64,000 nucleotides of DNA from Blastomyces gilchristii SLH14081 (taxonomy: Eukaryota > Ascomycota > Eurotiomycetes > Onygenales > Ajellomycetaceae), in NCBI RefSeq assembly GCF_000003855.2, contig NW_003101673.1, forward strand, positions 196,734 through 260,733, read 5' to 3'. A program made the position numbers and the translations under genes. A model generated the notes under the pieces. It did not search any database and was not told where the DNA came from. It was given only the letters and a program-made list of their open reading frames with translations. Numbering within the stretch: the first letter of the stretch is position 1; every line of letters begins with the position of its first letter. Below, one piece after another: positions 1 through 13,000 of this stretch.

Positions 1-2381
1 TCAGAATCAGACACTAGAATAGCATCTTTGAGTATTCTATTTATGTTATCAGAATGATTGACTTAAATATCTTCTGACTGCTGAATTCATATATAATAAT
101 ACAAAGAATATAATCTTAAAGATATCTTCTTTCTATACTTATTATAAATATAATTCTTCATTACTCAGTGATATTATGAATAATATTTCAAAGAGAGAGA
201 TAGACAGTCAGAATATCAAACAGATACAGAGAACAGAGTATTTCTCAGTATCAGAAGTAAAAGCAAGATTGAAACTTTTGAATAAAATTTATAAGAACAT
301 GATAAAAAGCATCTACTATACTTAGAAGTGATAGACAGAATACTATAATTAAAAACATCTTTCAATAAAGTTCTTAATAGAGAATCAAATGCTACTTTTA
401 GCAAAGAATATCAAGATAATAAAACTGTATAAGAAGCTCAGTGAGTAGTGACTAGAATCTTTCTCAGTAACAAGAGTGATAAGTAAGTAGATATATAAGT
501 TGAAATTATTCTCAGAATTGAAATCAATTCATTCTATTTTTTATATTTTCTATTTAAAGCTCTATAAGCAATGTTTTAGAGTAGAGCTGTCTCAGCTGAA
601 TAATATCAAGATTGAGAGTGATACTAAATATCTTATGAAGAAAATATTAAATAAGTAAATATATTACAGCAAGCTTCAATATCTTGTTAAATAAGAAGAT
701 TATTCATTGTCAGAGAATTCATGAGAATTACTTGAGCATTTGAAAAATGCTGAGAAAGAGATTGTAAGCTATAAGATAGCTAGTAGAGACTGCTCTGTTA
801 CATATCAGAGATATTGAGTAAGAAATACTGCTTAAGACTTCTCATTTTTTTTAAAGAATTTTTTAGAGATAATCTTATAATAATAAGCTAATATCTTATC
901 AACTCTGTAGCACTCTTCTTCTATTTTCTCTTAAAGAATTTTTAGAAGTTTAATAAGACTATACAAGTATAAAATTTCTGAAGTGATTAAAGAAAAGAAA
1001 TATTTGAAATTAATAAAGATTAATATTATCAATCTGCAGACTGCTGCTATTCTAATAAGACTACAGCTTGCTGAAAAAGTAAAAAGAAGAAAATCTCAGA
1101 GTCTACTTATTAATAATTATATTTTTATCAAACTCATTCTTCACTGTTAAAGTCTTCAGTATTAATATCTTTATCTGTTGAGAAGTTAGCACTGCAGCAC
1201 TGTAGAGAAGTATACTGTAGAAGAGTATAAGAGATACTTGAAGTATTAACTTACTAATTTATAAAGTATCTCAGTTATCTACTTCAATTGAAGTGAGATT
1301 CTCTTCAATCAGTGATTAATCTTTACAGTACTTTCAACAGTGATATCAGCTGATCTTTTCTTAAGATCAGTCATTCTGAGATGTTTTTTCATCTCAGAGA
1401 TTTATACTTTCATCTTCTTTTATAGATAAGTAAGAGAGATCTTCTCAGTCTTGATAGAATTCATCAATACTTAAAGCTCTGAGACTCTCACTCTGTACTG
1501 CTTAAGCATCTAGACTTCTTATCAGAGTTAATACAATATCTTTCTGTGAGATAATACTTACAGAGAGATAGAAGTCATTGTTACAGATATAATAAAAATA
1601 ACAGAAGTAAGAGAAGAGACAGATGTATAAAATTCTTCTCTTCTTCAGCTACTTAGTGCAGTATAGATAAGTAGTAATATTAGTTAAAGACTACACTGAA
1701 GCCTCTTCACAGAGAGAAGATAAAGAAACTGCAGAACTCTGCAGACTCAACTCAGTAGTATTCTAAGCAGAACTCAGATATACTGTGAGAGAGAAACTAT
1801 AAATTAAGCTTCTCAGAGTCACTGTCTCTGAAATCAAGCTCTCTCTGAGTTTCTCTCTGAATGATCACACAGAGTCATACATTACTATGTTAACTGAGAG
1901 AGAGAGTGATATTACAATAGTGATAAGAGAGGCAGAGAAAGAACTGAATATAAATTAATTAATTAACAGAAGAGATAACATCTCACTGCAAAGTACAGTG
2001 ACTATTATCACAGCTGTAAGAGAAGTAGAAGAAGAAGAAGAAGAAGATGTGATAATAAGAGCAGTACTTCTGCAGCTCAGTGACACTGTTATCTTCATCT
2101 TCAATCTGACTTTCTTAACAGTCACAGAGACTGCAGCCATATTATAAAGATATTTATTATTCACTAGAAAACATCAGAATAAGCTTCTTATTATCTCTCA
2201 AGAATAATGCTTTCATGCACTCACTATTACAGATGAGAGAAGGGAGAGAAAAATGTATTATAGAAAAGAGAAGATCTTTTTGAAAAATTCTGTCACTACT
2301 GTTAGCTTTGTCTCTAAAACACATTACTTTTGCAGAGAATTTCATATATAAGATGAAATATAATAAGAGATCTGTAAGTCA
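1..2381. other. AT-rich hypermutated tract, unassigned old repeat
   Basis: This tract is very AT-rich and almost lacks CG, CC and GG dinucleotides, while CA, CT and GC remain common. That is the same mutational signature as the identified transposons to the right. No reading frame longer than about 70 codons survives and I recognise no domain. Because the Gypsy element at 2387-15518 is bounded by a target duplication, this tract was originally continuous with 15524 onward, so both are likely halves of one older mutated repeat. Family unknown. Confidence 0.6.
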
Positions 2382-2386
2382 CTTAT
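2382..2386. repeat. Left target-site duplication of Gypsy element (CTTAT)
   Basis: The five bases CTTAT directly precede the LTR at 2387 and recur exactly at 15519-15523, directly after the second LTR. Five-base duplications are usual for Ty3/Gypsy integrases. Confidence 0.85.
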
Positions 2387-2695
2387 TGTAAGAGACCTAC
2401 GCTAAATAGATCGGCATAATATTGATAGATCTTATATAACAAAAATAAAAACATTAGAGAAGAAAAGAAAGAGAAAGTGTGAGAATCAGTAATTGAGATG
2501 AATATTTATACATGTATGTGATGATGTACGCGGTGAAGCTTCAGAGCAGAAGAATATACGCTTGTTCATAGCAGCTGAGAATCAGCAATTGAGAATAACT
2601 GAGAATCAGAGTGTACATGTTCAAGAATGAAGTGATTGAAATCTGTGAAGTGTAATGAAATAGTCTATATAATTGATCAGGCACAGCCTACCACA
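2387..2695 (-). repeat. 3' LTR of the Gypsy element
   Basis: A 309-bp LTR with TG...CA ends (TGTAAGAGACC at the left, CCTACCACA at the right). It aligns without gaps to 15210-15518 with about three dozen differences, all but one transitions. The terminal G of TG has become A in the other copy. Confidence 0.88.
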
Positions 2696-2698
2696 TTA

Positions 2699-2710
2699 GC
2701 TCTCTCTTTC
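2699..2710 (-). other. Polypurine tract of the Gypsy element
   Basis: On the minus strand the sequence GAAAGAGAGAGC ends three bases before the 3' LTR. This is the expected position and composition of the plus-strand primer of an LTR retrotransposon, and it independently supports the minus-strand orientation. Confidence 0.7.
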
Positions 2711-2910
2711 AGAAGCAGTTCTCATCAGTCAAGAGTCACTGTTTCAGATAATACAGAACTCAGAGTCTAGATCAGTTGATTATAGCTGACTTATTTCATA
2801 AGATATTATCAGTCACAGTCACAGAGTCTCTTATTGAGAATATTCTCAATCTCTCACTCAAGCTTATTATCTTCTTCTATGATATCTGATAACTGTTAGT
2901 CAGAAGTCAG

Positions 2911-5900
2911 TTAAGAAGAGAATGAATTGATGACAGTGCAGCAGAGCAAGCTTGTATGAAATATATTATAAATCTCTGATAATGTGTTAAGACAGTAGTT
3001 GTAACTATCTAGAACTTCTATCACTTTATACTTGATATAGTGATAATCTAGCATACAAAATGAACATGTGATTTGTATATTCTTAAGATTCAATTATATC
3101 AGATCTTCTATCTTATATTATTCAGTGAGATCTCAGTGAACATTGATTTGATTCTCTTAATCTTGTTTTACAGTTATTATGAAGATCTCTACTCAATCAC
3201 AGATATCTTGAAGCTTCATTACTATATTATTAATGATCTGAATCAGACTGTAGAGGTTCAGTGTGAACTGTGTAATCTCTAGAAGATTCAACACTTTCAT
3301 GTGATATTCATGTATAAGAAAGAATGAGCTTACATCTGTTGAAATAGTATCTCAATCATTGATAGTAATCTCTGTGTGTAGAAGAAGATCATATCAATTA
3401 TCTTATAAGTGATTACAGAACTTATGAAGATAATTCTTCACAGTCTGAATTATTCATTCTGACACATCATCAGTCTCAGAGTGATAGACAGTTGATAGAT
3501 AGTATGTAATCTTGAGAACTTGACAGATTCTTATTCAGAGAGTACTTACAAATTGACAGTCTTGATCTGATACTATAGATCTCAGCAATTCATATATTCA
3601 ATAGAATGAGCTCTGTAGAAAAGCTTCAGTGACTTATTTAATATTTATCTTATTACAAGATTTTAATATTATATCTTTGCTCAGTTAATTCACAATGATC
3701 AGAATGTTTCTATAATTCTTACTCTCAGATAGATTAATAGTGAAGTTAATTACTACATCTTATCAGATTCTATCAGAGATATTGAGTGATTTCAATAGAT
3801 CTTTTCTACAGTTCTTTCATAAGATAACAGAAGAATAGTGATTACAGTTTTAGATAAAGTATCTGATACTGTTTAATATCTTGAGTCAGTAGAACTCTCA
3901 GAAGATCATTCTATACAGTTGTTTACAGTCTGAATGACTGATTATATACAAATCATGCATCTCTTGCATTATCTGAGTGCATAAGAATTTGAAGTGAGAA
4001 ACTCAGCATTATTCATAGAATTGTAGAATGTTATTATTATTAATTGAACATTCTAAGATATCAGTTCTTATACATAGTTCTGAAGAAAATCAGAGTGCTT
4101 CTTAATATACTACTTTAATAAGAGTCTGAAGAAGTTTATTCATCTGAGCTGCTGTATATCACAGTTCATTCAGTGTAAAGAAAGTGAAGATATTAATAAT
4201 AGTTCTAACTGAAGAAGTATATATAGTGTTATAAACTGTTTCATCTTGATCAACTAGTATCTTCAGATTCAAGAGCTGATGCTCTTGATTTATTCAGTGA
4301 GTATCTATTACATCAGATAATATATCTTACTCTCATTATAAGAGAGCATCTGTCATCAAGTTCTGACTATTAAAATAGTAGTATATTATAAAATGAAAGC
4401 AGCTTAAGAACTCAGATTATTATATCTATTATTCAGTGAGTTTATAAATAGTTATAAAGTATTTAAGATTCTTATGATCTGTGACTATCTTAAATTCAGA
4501 GATACTTCAGAGTTCAGAGTCTCATTTTTCTAAATAGTGTACAATTATAAGAAGTTTCTTATCATAGATCTCATAATTGCATTCAGCAGAGCTCAGTTTC
4601 TTAGATATGAAGACACATAATTATAGAACATCTTTATCATTATATTATAATATCACTTCTTCTATTATATAATCAGAGAAATCAGCTTCAATAACTGTCT
4701 TATAATCAGAATTAAATATTATCAGTAGAGAGATATTAATGAATATCTTCTTCATCTGTATAAATACAGCTTCAGTATTCACTGATCATTGAAATACTGA
4801 GTCTTTCTTAGTGAGATCTGTAAGTGATCTTGTAATATCTGAGAAGTTTTATATAAATCACTGATAGAAGTTAGTAAATCTGATGAAGCTTCATATATCT
4901 TTCATAGTATACAGAGCTTCTCATTCAAGAATAGCAGAGACTTTCTCAGAATTCATTCAAATTCTCTTATCAGCTTCTATAATAAAATTCAGATACTTGA
5001 TACTCTTGACTTCAAAATTATACTTATCAATATCTATCAGTAGTTCTGCTTCTTATAACTGTTGTAATATTTTTTATACATACTCTTAATATTCTTTTCT
5101 GAATTCATTGATGAAGATGAGAATATCATCTAGATAAGCAGATACAAACTTATCAAGAAAATCTCAGAGTACTCAGTTAATATACTTCTGAAATGTACTG
5201 AAGATATTAGTCAGTTCAAAGAATATAACTATTTATTTAAAGAGACTATAATGTGTTTAAAATACTGTAAGTTATTCATCTTCTTTGATGATATAAATCT
5301 TATGAAACACAGTGATAATATCTAGTTTTATAAATCATTGAGCTCATCTGATCTGTGCTAGAGTTTCATTGATAAGAGATAAGAGATATCAATCTTTCTT
5401 TATCAATCTGTTCAGATCTTGATAGTTCACACAGAATCAGAGTTCTTTATCTGATTTCTTTGTAAAGAGAATAGAGACTGTAGTGAAAGAGTTACTAATA
5501 CATATGAATTCTTTATTCAACAGATTATTAAGTGTCTTTTGAAGAAGAAGAAGTTCATCTCAGAACATATTATAAAGAGAGTCTCATAACAGTTCAGAGT
5601 TCTTATCATTCTTTTTCTCTAACTTGATACTGTGATTCACTCTGAGATCTTGTAAGAAGAGTATATTTATAATATTATCTTATTGAAAGACATCTAGATA
5701 TTCATGATATTATTGAGAGAGTTTTGTATAAGAATCTGTTATTATAATATAGAATAATTTTTCTAGAGTCTTTTTAATATTAGTCAGACTGATGAAATAG
5801 ATTAATATATAATTCTGCTATCAGTGATTCTTTCAGTGACTTCTTTTTCTAAGTATTTTATAGATATTGACAGAGATCTGTGTTAGATTAATAGTCTTAT

Positions 5901-6300
5901 GAATATTATCTTCATGAATTCTATCATTGTTAGAGAATATCAAGCTTCTGTTTTAAGCATTTAATAAGATTTTTTATTCAGATAGTCAGACAAGTTCTAA
6001 TATAAGATTATAATCAAGATTATCAACTTCATATGCATAGACATCTTCATATTGATGTTTCTTCATATCTATAATCAGCTTCACTATATAATGAGTATAA
6101 ATGTCTTTTGAATCATCAAATTCTGTGAGGAGTTGAGATTTTAATAAAGAGATATACTGAAGATTATAATATCTTACAACTGAAGATTTTATTATTATAT
6201 AGTAATATAGATCACTGTCTATCATGACTTTCATATTATATATATTATCAATTATAGTAGATATAAGAATTGCATTTATTATTATCTTCTCTTTAAATTA
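2911..6300 (-). pseudogene. Gypsy pol relic (protease, RT, RNase H, integrase)
   Basis: Several Ty3/Gypsy signatures survive between stops on the minus strand. Around 5125-5136 the frame reads YLDDILIF, the reverse-transcriptase catalytic box. About 300 bases upstream in the same sense (near 5400-5480) is a degraded LCVDYRxLNxLT-type block, read here as FCVNYQDLNRL. At 5986-6234 the frame ends with LDYNLILELV, matching the LGYDxILGLPW-type box that follows Gypsy proteases. At 2911-3093 VIEVLDSYNYCL and IYNIFHTSLL match the integrase C-terminal block of fungal Gypsy elements. Tryptophan and arginine codons have become stops. The gag part is too degraded to recognise. These family calls rest on motif reading, not on a search. 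Confidence 0.82.
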
Positions 6301-6941
6301 TTATTATCTGATCTCTTCAAGCTTCTGTTTATAAATTTAAACAGAAGCTAATCTTTTCTCTGTTTCACTGAGACATTCTTATAGTTATCTTCTGAATCTT
6401 TCTCTAATATAATATGATTAATATAGACAGATGCTGATTCATTCTTTAAATGAGAAGACACTGATCTTTCTCTCAAGTATGAAAATATATAGATTGATTA
6501 ACAGTTGAAAGCAATGTATTCTGATCAGTTACAGTTAATATATACTTCATATTAATATTGATCAGTGACTTCTTTGAAAGTGATCTCAGAAACTCAGAAG
6601 TCTGTTTAAATAGTGAAGATTCTTGCTTATGTGTAGATATTTAAGTCTACTTAATTCATGATATCTGTATCATTGTTATTTCTCAGTACAGATGTATAAG
6701 TCACTGAGATATAATATCTTCTGTCATTGTTCTGTATATTCTTAAGCTTAATAAGACAGTTATTCATTGTTCAGAGCTGTGTGTAGAAGTCTTTATAAGT
6801 CTGATCTTTGTCTACACTTATAAGAGTCTGTAAGAGTTTAAAAGTTAATGTCTTCTTAAGTATACTAATCTTTATTTGATTCTTTCAAGATTAATCATCT
6901 ACTTCTAGAATCTTGATATTGAAGTCAGAAATGAATATTGT

Positions 6942-6955
6942 AAGAGAAGTATTTC
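6942..6955. repeat. Left target-site duplication of the LINE (14 bp)
   Basis: The 14 bases AAGAGAAGTATTTC precede the first LINE base and recur exactly at 14431-14444, right after the TAA tail. The duplicated site lies inside the Gypsy element, which shows the order of insertion. The left-most one or two A's could belong to the tail. Confidence 0.85.
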
Positions 6956-8446
6956 CAACCAACCGCTCCACCACGAACTCGCTCGATTTTTCGAATAAGA
7001 ACCCGCCGATAGATCCATCGAAAAGCCCTCGATCATACAAGCATTTTGACCCCATCGCCGACCGCATACCCCGTGTGTGGGTGTTAGTTATCCAGCCTTG
7101 TTGAACAGACGTTGTTTGGAACTCCTGCGTGGCATTATCCCTCATTCTCCCCTATCACACGTGAAACCCTGTCCATCTTTGATGTTCCAAAACACCAATG
7201 CCAAGTCCCACCCTTGTACCACCCTTCTCAATCTGGCCCATCCCCAGCAGAAAAATACAAAAAGATACCTCAGCAATAATATCAAGCACATAATCAACAG
7301 TCACTTCTGAAGTGCAACCTCTGCAGTCTGTCTTCAGTGTATCTAGACATCAATACCAAGTCTCACCCTTGTATCATCCCTCTCAATCTGGCTCATCCTC
7401 AACAGAAAAGTACAAAAAGATATCTCAGCAACTGTACTTGATACATAATCAGCAGACACAACAACTATAAAATCAGTATATTTCAAGGTCTGACTGAGCC
7501 TTTGATCCCTGCACAGTGAGATATATTAAATCTAGTTTTAATATCTCAATATTCAATAGATTCTGCAAGAGATTGAGAACAGCAACACTAGATTTCTATT
7601 GAATTTAAGAATTAACTCTATATTAATATAATCATTGACAAAGTCTTCTATTTTGAGATATAAATAACCAGTTTCTTTACATCTCACTGATAATATTTAT
7701 ATTATTATATAGAAACAGACTTATATTCTCTATAATATCAAGACTCTGAAGAGAGAAAGTCTTGATAGAGAGTATATAGTAGTATATATCTTAGCAGTTT
7801 CTATCTCATTCTTCTGCAGCAGTTAATACAAAAAAAAAAGATCTTAGAAATAGTTTTTTACTTCTCTTGAAAAAGTAAGGTATTTTTCTCTGAGTTTTAT
7901 ATAATATTCTTATAAAGAATTAAAAACAGAGTTATTTTCTATTATAATTTCATATTCTTTTAAGTAAGAATTACTTTTTCAGTGACTGAAGAGCTTTCAT
8001 TAATACTTAATTCTTTTTTACACTCTTTATTAACTGATTTGAGTTGCACACTTGTTGTGTGAGAAGAATTGAATGATTTAGAATAAAATTAAATAGTTTT
8101 AATCAATTTCTCTGCAAAAAATTAATTTATTTTTTGTCAGTTTTTCTCTCAAAAACTGTCATATTATCTGATTTATTATTAATTGATATTATACTTTTCC
8201 TCACTGTATCTCAAGAAAGAGATTATAAAGATTTTATTGATTTATCTTAAAAATCAATTTTAGTTTATTAGATTCTCTTTAAAAATCTAATCTAGTTACT
8301 GAACTAGTGTGAAAAAAATCAGGTGTTTTATATATAAAAGTCTTTTATTCTTCTTTTGAAACAGTCTGATCAACTTTTCAATTGAAAACAGACTTAGAAA
8401 TATCTCAATTGAAACAGTCTGATTAACTTTTCATTGAGTGAAAACA
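6956..8446 (+). promoter_or_regulatory. LINE 5' leader with un-mutated GC-normal first ~350 bp
   Basis: Bases 6956 to about 7310 keep normal GC and many CpG sites (for example CCGCTCCACCACG, CGATTTTTCG), in sharp contrast with DNA on both sides. From about 7310 the CpG sites vanish. LINEs carry an internal promoter in this position, so this is probably the promoter region. Short frames exist on both strands (6913-7104 plus; 6891-7145 minus) but resemble nothing I know. Confidence 0.55.
7193..7454 (+). repeat. Direct repeat in LINE leader, period 155 bp
   Basis: About 107 bp beginning near 7193 recur near 7348 with a 155-bp offset (CCAAGTCCCACCCTTGTACC at 7201 versus CCAAGTCTCACCCTTGTATC at 7356). 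The second copy differs almost only by C to T and G to A changes. It may be a remnant of promoter monomers. Confidence 0.75.
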
Positions 8447-10078
8447 ATGAGTTCAAAAATACACTCAGTTGATGTGGAAAAAGATGCTTTCTCAAATGCT
8501 ATTCCTGAGATTGAAATTCTGAAGAGAAGAAAGAAAGAAGAAATAGAGAAATAACAAGTTCTTGAAATACAGAAACTTGAAAAAGCAAGCAAGATTCTTG
8601 AAAAGCAGTGTCTGAGTGAGATGAATGAAAAAGTTCTGTTAATTCTTTATACTCAGACTAGACAACTACAGAAGATGATCAAGTTCAAACTTGAAATCTT
8701 AAACACAGTTCAAAAAACCTTGAAAATTCCTAGTATAATCACTGACTCTTTATCTTGCTCTTCTTCTTTCTTTTTTTCTACTTCTTCTTCTTCTTTGAAT
8801 TAGAAGAAAAAATATGCTCAAGCAGCTGAATCTGCTATCTCTAAATCTGCTATCTCAAAATCTGCTCAAAATTCTGAGAAAACTGAGAAGAATACTGCTC
8901 ATGTCTCTATTCATAGAAAAGTGAAAAAGAAAATATAAAAAGAGAAAAACTTTCAAATCTTCAGAAATAGAAGACTTATTCTCAAAGTCTCAAACCAGGA
9001 CATTCTGCAAAGAAACAAGCTAAACTCAAATCTCATTTTCAGAATCAGAAATGAAATTAATCAGCAGTTCTTTTCTCAGTTAATGACTGATATTGAAGTT
9101 CAAAAATCAGTTATAGCTTTAATTGAGCTATTATTCTTTGAAAACTTCATCATTCTGACTACAATGTCTGAATTCAGTGCTGAATTTCTTATTCAGAATG
9201 AGAATCTCTGAAAGTCAGTAGTAGAATCTTTGTTAAACACAACAATTCTATCTGAAAGAGATGAAAAGTGAGATAAATTTATTCTTTATAATATTTCAGT
9301 TGAAATTTTTGACTGTGAAGAAGAAATACTACTTCTCAAAAATGAATTGAAAGAATACAACTCTATTCAACTGAGAAAGAAGCCTGTATGACTAAATTCA
9401 ATTGAGTTCAGATAAAGCAGGAGAAATGCCTCTGTTCTAGTATATATAAAAACACTTGAACAGTCAAAGATCTCTGAAGTAAGAGTAACAGATTTGAAAA
9501 TGAGAGTTCATAAATACAAAGACTCAAGAATGAATCTCAAAGCTTAAACACAGTGTTCAAACTGTCAAAGATATGAACACTTTGCAATCTCATATTTTAG
9601 AGACTTAAAATGTGCATTCTGTGTCAGAGATTACAAAACTAGTGAGCATAAATATGAAACATGCTTAAAAAGAGATGAAATTTGTCAATATACTCTGCTT
9701 AAGTGCTCTAATTGCAAAGAAAAACATGCATCTAGCTCAAAAGAATGTATGTTTGCTTCTAGAACTCAAAAGAACTGAAGAAAAGATGAAGCTCAAAGTC
9801 AATTTAGAACTGAAGAGAAGAGTCAAGTCAGTAGACTTATAACTGTAAGCTTAAAAAGAAGAAACTCTTAACTATCTAAGTCTTCAAACTTCAATTCTTC
9901 AGCTAAATGTAAACAGAATTTGAATTCTCAAACTTCTGTTAAGATTAGAGAATTGAGAAATAACTCTGATAATAAACTAGATATAATACAAGCAGTTGAG
10001 ATTTCTATTTTTCAGAACAGTTATAATCTACTATCTAATAATAGTGATTAGATTCTACTCTACTCTCTTTTAGTATGA
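8447..10078 (+). pseudogene. LINE ORF1 relic (Gag-like, CCHC zinc knuckles)
   Basis: The frame opens at an ATG at 8447 and can be followed through several stops to TGA at 10076-10078. The first half encodes a charged, probably coiled-coil, stretch rich in Lys and Glu. The second half (about 9550-9770) has a cluster of cysteine and histidine blocks: CSNCQRYEHF, CAFCVRDYKTSEHKYETC and CSNCKEKHASSSKEC. These are CCHC-type nucleic-acid-binding knuckles of LINE Gag proteins, which bind the element RNA. Stops lie at positions where Trp or Arg would be expected. The protein is not producible. Confidence 0.82.
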
Positions 10079-13000
10079 ATATACAACAAAAACAACAAAA
10101 AAAGTTTAAAAACTCTTCAAAAATCACATTTATTTAAAATAATGTGAATAGAAACTTAAATTGTATTTATTCTTGTCTTCAAATTGTATTTGAATAAAAA
10201 GTTGATTTTATACTGCTTCAGGAGCTGAATTTTGATGCTGAGTAAAAATATGTCATTTCTCATTCAAGCTACTACTGCTTTTTATCTCAAAAGTCTGAGA
10301 TAAAGTCAAGAGTAGTGATCTATGAAAGAAAGAGATCAAGATATTAATTTAATCTAAGATTTAATATCATATCTGACCCTGATATTCTGGTGAGTGATAT
10401 TATAGATAAAGAAAATGAGTTTAATACTATACAGCTCATAAATATCTATAATGAAAAGTCATTGAAGAAAAATAACAATATCTGAATAATTGATAGAGAA
10501 TTTCTGAATATAACTTTATTAAGAAACTCTATAATTATAGAAGATTTTAATGCATATCATCTCTGATGAAATTCAGAATCTAAGAGAGTAGTGAGAGTTG
10601 ATAATCTAGTTGAATGAATCTTTGAGCATTCAATAGATTTGATTAATAAGTCTGATTAACAAACATTCTTTAGAAAAAGTATGAAACAGAAGTCTATTAT
10701 AGATCTAATCTTCATATTATAAAATCTAATGAAAAGAAGACTTATAAACTGATTTATTGATTTAAATGAGACATCAGAATCAGATCATGAGATTATTCAA
10801 TTTAATATTGAACTGAGTGAAAAATAAATGAGTGAAAATCCTCTTCTCTCTAATCAGTATAACTTTGAAAAAGCTGATTGAAAAGCAGTTGAAAAAAGCA
10901 TAAAACTGTTAAAATCTGAAAGACAGAATGAGCTATATTGAAATTCTGGTCAAGATATCTCAAATGAAATGCTTGAGAATAGAGTGAAGCTTATTACATC
11001 TATTATTCTAATAAGTGTTAGAGATAATATTTTAAAGAGAAAATCTTCTGAGTTTTCAAAATCTTGATGAAATGAGAATATCTCATCTAAAAGAAAAGAA
11101 TTAGCTACTGCTAGAAGAGATTGAAAGAATGATGTAATATCTGATAAAGAGTTCAAAGCTGTCAGAAATGAATATTTTTCAGATATTAAAAGAGCTAAAA
11201 CAGACTGCTGAAATAAATTTCTTGAAGAAGTATAAGAGAAGAAAGTTTTTAAAGCTTTTAACTATACTAAAATAAGAAGTGTAGCAAAACTTCCAGCCTT
11301 AGAATATGAGTTTCAGAATGAATCATATACAGCAAACTCTTTTAAGAAAAAATGTCAAGCTTTTATGAGAATTCTCTTTCAGAACTCACCAGATTCAGAT
11401 TCAGATTCAGAGAAAGAGAATATATCACTTCTCAACTATATTAATGAAAATGACTGAGAATGACCTGATCTTATACAAGATGAATTAGAGTCAGCTATCT
11501 TCTTAAGTTCTGTTAAAACTGCTGCAGATCCTGATTCAATTAATCACTTGATTATTCAGAATATATATTCCTACTTAAAGAATGAATATTTTGAGCTCTT
11601 TTTCAATCTCTTGAAAAATGAATATTATTCTGAATACTGAAGAGAAGTCACTGAAGTGATTCTTGTAAAATTTAATAGAAAAACTTCAATTTCTAAGTTA
11701 TATAGAGTAATATCTCTATTGAACTGCCTAGAAAAGGTTTTAGAAAAGATAATAGCTACTCAACTATCTTTTATAAGCTCTATAGATGATTCTCTTTTAT
11801 TCAGTGAATAAATGAGAGATAGAAAACAGTGTTCTGTAATTAATACTATTCTCTCAGTTATTCATGATATTCAAATAGCAAAGCATGAGAGTCTGGTCTC
11901 AACTGCAGTTTTTATTGATATAAAAGAAGTATTTGATCATGTTTCAAAGTCAAAGTTAATTCAGATATTGAAGATATTAAAACTGTCACTTTCTCTAATA
12001 AAATGAGTTAACTGTTTTATATCTAAAAGAATTATACAACTCTTCTTTGATGGAATAAAATAAGACAAGACTGAGATAAAAATAGAAGTATCATAGAGAT
12101 CTTTAATCTCACTCATTTTATTTGTAATATACACTGTATATCTATTCAAGAATAGAAATATAAGAATAGTGTAATCTCTGAGTTATATAAATGATATTGA
12201 TCTAGTCTACAGCTCAAAAACTATCAAAGAGAATTTGAAAATAATTGAAGAAACTGTAAAGAAAATCTTTATTAGAGTAGATATCAATCAAATTCAATTT
12301 AATATGAATAAAACTGAGTTAATTCATTTCTTTTCTAGATTCAATGAGAAAGAACTATCTCTAACTCTTTTAAATAGAGAGATTAAACCCAGTGTAAATA
12401 TTAAATGATTAGAAGTATGATTAAACTCTAAGTTGAATTTTAAATATCACATTCAACAAAGAACTGTCAAGGCAGAAAGACTATTGAATAACATAATCAG
12501 ACTATTAAATACAGAGAGAGGTCTATTCTTTCAGACTATGAGACAGTTATATATAGCCTGTATTATATCAGTAGCTGATTATGAAGTTCAAGTTTAATAA
12601 AATAATCAAGAGAATTTCACTGAACTCTTTCAAAGTCTGTAAAACAGAGTCTTAAGAAGAATTCTGAGAGCATTCAAATCATCTCCTATTAAAGTAATGA
12701 AAATTGAAGCTTCAATTCCTTCTTCTGCTATTAGATTTGAAAAGGCCTGTATGAACTATGCTCTGAGAGTTGTAAAGATGAGCTCAAATCATATAATCAG
12801 AGAAAGAGTCTCTTCTTCATTTTCATCAATTAACTCTGAAAATGAACTGAATTAGAATAGATTTCTTGATTGAAATGAAAATAATTCTTCAAAGAAAATG
12901 TCTTCTCAACTGTACAGACTATACTCTCTGATTAAAAATCAATTTTCTTCTTTAAATGTTGAAAAAGTTAATCATGAGAAGTTATCTCTCTGAAGAGAAA

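Noticed and set aside
11812..12006. Short stand-alone frame with an RT-like motif
   Set aside because: It is an internal piece of LINE ORF2, not a separate gene.
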